This document shows positions 59,400 to 64,000 of a DNA stretch of 64,000 bases, piece by piece. Below the pieces are notes generated by a model. That model saw nothing but the letters and a program-made list of their open reading frames with translations, searched no databases and had not been told where the DNA came from. Every line of letters starts with the position of its first letter. The stretch's first letter is position 1. The stretch spans positions 23,549-87,548 of the forward strand of contig DFGA01000064.1 of assembly GCA_002371615.1 (NCBI GenBank), read 5' to 3'. Source of the DNA: Lachnospiraceae bacterium UBA3762. Lineage in GTDB: Bacteria > Bacillota > Clostridia > Lachnospirales > Lachnospiraceae. The position numbers were made by a program, and so were the translations under genes.

Positions 59400-60878
59400 T
59401 TGAAGTCTTTAAAAGAGTTGTGCAGGGATTTTGAATATGAAGTTCTGTGCGGCAGTATGGATAAAGCATACACGGAGTTTGTTACCGACAACAGGAAACT
59501 TGCAAAGGGATGTGTATATGTTTGTATAAAAGGTGCCAATTTTGACGGGCATACATGCGTTGGACAGGCTGTAGCGGCAGGTGCGGCACTTATTGTAGTC
59601 GAAAGAGACCGATCCGGGCTTGAGTGTCCTGACGATACTAAGGATACAACCATAATAAAAGTAGGATCCACAAGGGCGGCAATGGCATATATTTCGTGCG
59701 CACATTACGATTATCCCGCAAAGGAGCTTGTAACGATCGGCATTACCGGGACCAAGGGCAAGACAACAACAACTTACCTTATCAGGTCAATACTTGAGCA
59801 GGCAGGCCGGAAGGTAGGGCTTATCGGAACGATAGAGACAATAATTGGAGATGAGCACAAACCGGCAGCTAACACAACCCCCGACTCTCCGGCACTGCAG
59901 AAGATGCTCCGGCAAATAGCCGACTGCGGGTGCGATACGGTTGTAATGGAAGTTTCCAGCCAGGGGCTGATGCTTCACAGAACACTCGGAATAAACTTTG
60001 ACATCGGGATTTTTACCAATATAGAGCCTGATCATATCGGACCGAACGAACATACGGATTTTGAACAGTACCTTTCATGCAAGGCAATGCTTTTTAAGCA
60101 ATGCAAAACCGGAATAGTAAATGCCGATGATAAGCATATTGATTCCATACTTAAGGACAGCACATGCGATATTATCAAATACGGATTCAAGGAAGGTCTT
60201 GACTATTCAGCCAAGAACGTGAAGTTCGTAGGAGAGGGATCACATCTCGGAATGGAATTTGACGTATGCGGAAGGGCCAATTATCCGGTCAGGATCAATA
60301 TGCCCGGACGATTTTCCGTGTATAACGGATTGTGTGCGGTAGCAGTCTGTGACGTGCTGGGAATAGATGCAAAAACGGTGCAAAGCGTACTTCCTAAGGG
60401 GCACGTAAAGGGCAGGATCGAGCCTGTAAAGGTATCGGATGATTTTACGCTTCTGATTGATTATGCCCATAATGCGATGGCCCTTGAAAGCCTTCTTACG
60501 ACACTTCGCGAGTATAATCCGGAGCGGCTCATATGCCTGTTCGGATGCGGAGGCAACAGGTCGAGAGACAGAAGGTTTGAAATGGGAGAGGTGTCCGGAC
60601 GTCTTGCTGACTTTACGGTCATTACATCCGATAACCCGAGAAACGAAGATCCCATGGATATAATCGCGGATATAGAAACCGGAATATCTAAAACTTCCGG
60701 AAAATATATTAAAATACCCGACCGTAAGGATGCGATACGTTATTGTATCAGAAATGGTAAAAAGGGTGATATAATAGTATTGGCGGGAAAAGGACACGAA
60801 GATTATCAGGAGATCAAAGGTGTCAAGCATCCGATGGATGAGAGGGTGCTGATCGCCGAGATACTTGCGGAAAAATAA
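59400..60878 (+). CDS. murE: UDP-N-acetylmuramoyl-tripeptide synthetase (MurE)
   Basis: 492 residues, TTG start with GGAGG about 11 bases upstream. Adds the third stem-peptide residue to UDP-MurNAc-L-Ala-D-Glu. P-loop GTKGKTTT at 117-124, DSPALQKML, EVSSQGL and the Mur ligase C-terminal segments YAHNAMALESLL are present. The specificity motif near ~410 reads DNPR (SDNPRNEDP), the meso-diaminopimelate version. This agrees with the DapL gene at 11529. Confidence 0.94.
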   Translation: MKSLKELCRDFEYEVLCGSMDKAYTEFVTDNRKLAKGCVYVCIKGANFDGHTCVGQAVAAGAALIVVERDRSGLECPDDTKDTTIIKVGSTRAAMAYISCAHYDYPAKELVTIGITGTKGKTTTTYLIRSILEQAGRKVGLIGTIETIIGDEHKPAANTTPDSPALQKMLRQIADCGCDTVVMEVSSQGLMLHRTLGINFDIGIFTNIEPDHIGPNEHTDFEQYLSCKAMLFKQCKTGIVNADDKHIDSILKDSTCDIIKYGFKEGLDYSAKNVKFVGEGSHLGMEFDVCGRANYPVRINMPGRFSVYNGLCAVAVCDVLGIDAKTVQSVLPKGHVKGRIEPVKVSDDFTLLIDYAHNAMALESLLTTLREYNPERLICLFGCGGNRSRDRRFEMGEVSGRLADFTVITSDNPRNEDPMDIIADIETGISKTSGKYIKIPDRKDAIRYCIRNGKKGDIIVLAGKGHEDYQEIKGVKHPMDERVLIAEILAEK

Positions 60879-60901
60879 ATTTATCAAACGGAGGTAAAAT
60901 C

Positions 60902-61141
60902 ATGTGGTCATTTATTGTAGCTCTTATTATCGGTGGTGTATCGGGCTGGCTTGCCGGCAAGATCATGGGAACGTCCCATTCGGTGATCATTAACATCATT
61001 CTGGGTCTTGTGGGCGGTGCGCTTGGCGGATGGCTCGGCGGTTATATCGGAATCGGTGCAACGGGGACGATCGGCTCGATCATCATATCCGTAGCGGGTG
61101 CGTGCCTGCTCATATGGATATCGAGGATGATATTCAAATAA
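60902..61141 (+). CDS. GlsB/YeaQ/YmgE family small membrane protein
   Basis: 79 residues with three short hydrophobic, glycine-rich helices (GGVSGWLAGKIMG; IILGLVGGALGGWLGG; IGSIIISVAGACLLIWI). The family is linked to stress and transglycosylase-associated envelope functions but its role is unclear. RBS GGAGG. Single small gene between murE and the CorC-type pair. Confidence 0.88.
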   Translation: MWSFIVALIIGGVSGWLAGKIMGTSHSVIINIILGLVGGALGGWLGGYIGIGATGTIGSIIISVAGACLLIWISRMIFK

Positions 61142-61145
61142 GTAT

Positions 61146-61174
61146 TTGATTAATATATGGTTTTTTGATATCAT
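61146..61174 (+). promoter_or_regulatory. Promoter of the CorC-type gene pair
   Basis: TTGATT (61146-61151), 17-base spacer, TATCAT (61169-61174), ~35 bases before the ATG at 61215. Confidence 0.5.
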
Positions 61175-61214
61175 TACGCATTATATCGTAAAGCCGAGGT
61201 GAAAGATCCATATT

Positions 61215-62510
61215 ATGGACCCTGACAGTCGAACTATAATCATAGTTTGTTTGTTGTTTATCGTATCAGCATATTGTGCCCTTACCGAGACGGCAATATC
61301 AAGTGTCTCTAAAACAAAGATCAAGGTTAGGGCAGACAAGGGGAACGGCAGTGCCAAAAAGGTATTGTATGTCCTTGATAATTTCGAAGATGCGATAACG
61401 ACTCTTCTGATATGTACTAATATTGCCCATATAGCCGCAGCGTCCGTTGCGACGGCAGCCGTCACGAGGAGATGGGGGCTGTCGGCTGTTACGGCATCTA
61501 CTTTTATCATGACTCTTGCCATGTTCCTTATCGGCGAGATGCTTCCAAAGAGTATCGGTAAGAAGTTAAGTGAGAAATCCAGCCTTGCCTGCGCAGGGCT
61601 TCTTGTTGTGCTCATGAAAGTGCTGCGTCCCCTTACAGCTGTCCTGTCGGGTATCGGCAAACTGACGCTCAGGATTGCAGGGAGCAAAGAAGAGGTTTCC
61701 GTTACCGAGGATGAGATATACGATATTATAGAAGATATGACCGAAGAGGGCAGCATTGATGAGGAACAGAGCGAACTGATCTCATCCGCTCTATCCTTCG
61801 GAGATATAACAGTCACGTCTATAATGACCCCCAGAGTTGATGTTGAAGGTATCGATATCAATATGTCAAGAGAGGACATTCTGAACGAGATCCTCAGGCA
61901 GAATCATTCAAGACTCATTGTCTATGACAAAACAATAGACAAGGTTGTGGGTGTCCTTCAGATACGAAGATTCTTAAAATCATATATTTCACGTCAGGTC
62001 ATACCTGATATCAGGCGTATGACCGACAAGGTGTTCTTTGCCCATCAGAGTATGCCCATAGACGAGCTGTTTGACAACATGACCAAAAACAGATTCAACA
62101 TTGCGGTTGTTCTTGACGGATTCGGGGGGACTCTCGGCATTGTCACTATAGAGGACATACTGGAGGAAATTGTCGGAGAGATATGGGACGAGGATGACGA
62201 GATCAGGGAACCTATAATAAAACTGTCCGACGATACCGTGCTTGCGAGCTGTGATGAAACGGTCGAGTCGGTATTTGACGAACTTGATTACGAGGAAGAG
62301 GACGAGAGTGCCGAAGAGCGGTTTACCAACCTCTTACTGTGTGATTTTATCTATGAACAGGTGGGGTCGATCCCGAAAAAGGGCGACTCATTCGAATACA
62401 AGGGTTTAAAGATCAGAGTGGAAGAGGTCGATCAAAACAGAGTACTTACTGCGAAGATCGTGAAGCTTCCGAAAGAGACCGAAAAGGATAAAAAGGACGA
62501 AGAGTCATGA
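61215..62510 (+). CDS. CNNM/CorC-type membrane protein with CBS domains (first copy)
   Basis: 431 residues. DUF21-type membrane domain (SAYCALTETAISSVSKTKI; GEMLPKSIGKK), a CBS pair (~200-330: MTPRVDVEGIDI; VVLDGFGGTLGIVTIEDILEEIVGEIWDEDDE) and a C-terminal CorC/HlyC domain. Such proteins move or sense magnesium or other cations; the old name hemolysin-like is misleading. It overlaps the second copy by four bases. Confidence 0.9.
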   Translation: MDPDSRTIIIVCLLFIVSAYCALTETAISSVSKTKIKVRADKGNGSAKKVLYVLDNFEDAITTLLICTNIAHIAAASVATAAVTRRWGLSAVTASTFIMTLAMFLIGEMLPKSIGKKLSEKSSLACAGLLVVLMKVLRPLTAVLSGIGKLTLRIAGSKEEVSVTEDEIYDIIEDMTEEGSIDEEQSELISSALSFGDITVTSIMTPRVDVEGIDINMSREDILNEILRQNHSRLIVYDKTIDKVVGVLQIRRFLKSYISRQVIPDIRRMTDKVFFAHQSMPIDELFDNMTKNRFNIAVVLDGFGGTLGIVTIEDILEEIVGEIWDEDDEIREPIIKLSDDTVLASCDETVESVFDELDYEEEDESAEERFTNLLLCDFIYEQVGSIPKKGDSFEYKGLKIRVEEVDQNRVLTAKIVKLPKETEKDKKDEES

Positions 62511-63775
62511 CATCTCTTATCATCATAGCAATCGGAATCATACTGTGTATCGTACTGTCGGGCGTATTCTCGGCATCAGAGATGGCCATAAGCTCATGTA
62601 ACCGTGTCAGAATGGAGAATGAGGCGGAGGACGGAAACAGGGCTGCGGCAAGAGTGGTGCGACTTAACAGTGATTACGACAATACACTCAGTACCATACT
62701 GCTGTCGAATAATCTTGTTAACATTGCGGCATCTTCCCTCAGTACGGTTTACATAATATTGCTGACGGGGAGCGATGATCTTAACTGGCTGATAACCGCA
62801 ATAGTAACGGTACTCGTTATCATTTTTGGTGAAACAATACCTAAGATCATCAGCAAGAAGCACGCCAACAGCCTGTCAAAGGGAATATCGGGATTCATAA
62901 GCGCACTTTTCTATATACTGTGGCCTGTTAATTATATCGTAGTTAAGATAACGAATCTTTTGACAAGGGGACTTGGCAGAAATGCCGATGATGACGAGCC
63001 GGAGAAGACCGAAGAACTTCAGGCCATAATCGAGACCGCCGAGGATGAAGGGGTCATAGATGCCGAGCGCTCGGAAATAGTGGCTGCGGCCATTGATTTT
63101 TCGGACGTGTCCGCATCCGATGTTATGACGGCCAGAGTCGATATTGAGGCCATCGATATTGATGATGATTTAGGCGAGATAACCAGGCAGGTATCAAAAT
63201 CAACGAAAAGCCGTCTGCCGGTGTACCGCGGCAGCATTGACAACATTATAGGCGTGATGCATCTTAATCCTTTCTTAAAGGCAATGGCAGCAGGCGAATC
63301 TCCCAATATCGAAGAGATCATGAATGAGCCATGCTTCGTATACAAGACCGCAAAACTTCCTCATGTTCTCGATGTTCTCAAGGATGCAAGGCAGCATCTT
63401 GCCATAGTTACAGATGAATACAGCGGAACCCTTGGAATAGTGACTATGGAAGATGTTCTTGAGGAGATAGTCGGAGATATTTGGGATGATAACGATGAGA
63501 TCGAAGAGGAAGTTGTTGAGTCCGACAAAGGTGAACTCATAATCGACGGAGACATGCCCATAGGGGATTTTCTCGAACGTCTCGGCATTGATGAGGATGG
63601 CTGGGAATACGAATCTGCAACAGCCGGAGGCTGGGCCATAGAATATATGGGGGATTTTCCGAAGACCGGGGATGCGTTTGATTACGAGAACTATCACATA
63701 GAGGTTACGGAAGCCGGGGAGAGAAGGGTCGAGAGACTGACAGTCACGGAAAATCATACTGAAAATCTTACATGA
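62507..63775 (+). CDS. CNNM/CorC-type membrane protein with CBS domains (second copy)
   Basis: 422 residues and the same domain order: membrane domain (LSGVFSASEMAISSCNRVRM; GETIPKIISKK), CBS pair (MTARVDIEAIDID; IVTDEYSGTLGIVTMEDVLEEIVGDIWDDNDE), CorC domain (GGWAIEYMGDFPKTGDAFDY). Clearly a paralogue of the preceding gene by tandem duplication but diverged along its length. Coupled by an ATGA overlap, so the two may form a heterodimer (inference; CNNM proteins dimerise). Confidence 0.9.
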   Translation: MTSLIIIAIGIILCIVLSGVFSASEMAISSCNRVRMENEAEDGNRAAARVVRLNSDYDNTLSTILLSNNLVNIAASSLSTVYIILLTGSDDLNWLITAIVTVLVIIFGETIPKIISKKHANSLSKGISGFISALFYILWPVNYIVVKITNLLTRGLGRNADDDEPEKTEELQAIIETAEDEGVIDAERSEIVAAAIDFSDVSASDVMTARVDIEAIDIDDDLGEITRQVSKSTKSRLPVYRGSIDNIIGVMHLNPFLKAMAAGESPNIEEIMNEPCFVYKTAKLPHVLDVLKDARQHLAIVTDEYSGTLGIVTMEDVLEEIVGDIWDDNDEIEEEVVESDKGELIIDGDMPIGDFLERLGIDEDGWEYESATAGGWAIEYMGDFPKTGDAFDYENYHIEVTEAGERRVERLTVTENHTENLT

Positions 63776-63782
63776 AAAGTGC

Positions 63783-63811
63783 TTGCCATTACTGTATGTT
63801 TATGGTATATT
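63783..63811 (+). promoter_or_regulatory. Promoter of rpsB
   Basis: TTGCCA (63783-63788), exact 17-base spacer, TATATT (63806-63811). Leaves a leader of about 112 bases. Confidence 0.75.
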
Positions 63812-63817
63812 TTACGG

Positions 63818-63929
63818 GTTGCAAATAAACACGTGTGCGGATTGACGGCCGGTGCCGACTGGCTACCCGTAGATAGAAGCACACGGAAGAGTGGGCGTAA
63901 GCCCGAAGAATTAACCGGAGGAATTGAAT
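63818..63929 (+). ncRNA. Structured leader of rpsB
   Basis: CGTGTGC (63832-63838) pairs with GCACACG (63879-63885) enclosing a GC-rich interior (GACGGCC...). A second hairpin GGGC-GTAA-GCCC (63893-63904) follows, then the GGAGG ribosome site. The layout suggests a ribosomal-protein autoregulatory leader, where excess S2 would bind its own message. Confidence 0.6.
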
Positions 63930-64000
63930 ATGAGCGTTATTTCAATGAAACAGCTGTTGGAGGCAGGTGTACATTTCGGACACCAGACAAGAAGATGGAA
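63930..64000 (+). CDS. rpsB: 30S ribosomal protein S2 (N-terminal part)
   Basis: The first ~23 codons read MSVISMKQLLEAGVHFGHQ followed by TRRW, the conserved start of S2. CCGGAGG lies about 8 bases upstream. The gene runs off the window end. Confidence 0.95.
   Translation, partial: MSVISMKQLLEAGVHFGHQTRRW

Noticed and set aside
61181..61879. 232-codon minus-strand frame opposite the first CorC-type gene
   Set aside because: Shadow frame; the sense strand encodes a complete DUF21/CBS protein.

Overview
The window looks like a chromosomal stretch of an anaerobic member of the Lachnospiraceae (Clostridia, Bacillota), possibly close to Butyrivibrio, Pseudobutyrivibrio or Roseburia; this is inferred from gene content, not from a marker phylogeny. 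Pointers are the SCIFF peptide with its radical-SAM maturase next to secDF, a two-gene minimal SUF (SmsCB-type) system, an ANTAR regulator beside a glutamine-synthetase homologue, LL-diaminopimelate aminotransferase with a DNPR-type (meso-DAP) MurE, a mannobiose/cellobiose 2-epimerase end, a DUF6273-type domain and a perfect Firmicutes LexA box. Gene density is high and almost everything is on the + strand. There is no rRNA, CRISPR array, transposase or prophage. No gap without a gene exceeds 300 bases; the largest are 21032-21264, 59216-59399, 63776-63929 and 12714-12860, and each holds a structured element described below.

Layout. 1-785: end of a sugar epimerase and a tRNA-Leu(AAG). 791-3006 (minus): a LexA-controlled Y-family polymerase/YolD pair and a small protein with a FliM-like C-terminal motif. 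3078-9516: Nudix hydrolase, MATE exporter and a 1463-residue fusion of an amino-acid-permease-like membrane domain to GGDEF, REC, degenerate GGDEF, EAL and PAS-like modules. 9523-12713: a divergent glutamine-synthetase homologue, an ANTAR regulator and DapL. 12731-17842: amino-sugar locus, with an HTH-GlmM fusion, a stand-alone GlmU-like acetyltransferase, NagB and GlmS; glmM and glmS are each preceded by overlapping inverted repeats that can pair in two exclusive ways. 17889-26557: purC, purB and an F-type ATP synthase operon without a free delta gene, in which the delta C-terminal domain is fused to the front of alpha. 26560-31656: a membrane acyltransferase (minus) and a hybrid histidine kinase. 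31800-36828: citrate synthase, NudC-type Nudix protein, FolE, a flavoprotein and a lipid-kinase-like protein. 36954-40028: a secreted C69-peptidase homologue that has lost its catalytic cysteine. 40076-47521: tRNA-Glu(CTC), SmsCB, Rel, a metallo-hydrolase, HemZ and HisS. 47548-54117: two zinc-ribbon membrane proteins, then SCIFF, its maturase and SecDF. 54222-57397: a biotin locus in which a BirA operator overlaps the promoter of a sodium-symporter-bioB operon. 57467-64000: RecJ, MurE, a small membrane protein, two tandem CNNM/CorC-type proteins and the leader and start of rpsB.

How the parts connect. Amino-sugar synthesis (GlmS, GlmM, acetyltransferase) and diaminopimelate supply (DapL) feed the wall precursor pathway that MurE serves. 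The glutamine-synthetase-like/ANTAR pair suggests a nitrogen theme next to DapL. The biotin locus appears to be a self-contained regulon of sensor, operator, candidate transporter and synthase. The strongest candidates for new biology are the delta-alpha ATP synthase fusion, the permease-cyclic-di-GMP fusion, the HTH-GlmM fusion with its nested repeats, and the BirA-controlled sodium symporter with its atypical BirA. All protein assignments were made by eye from motifs and family knowledge; no database search was run.
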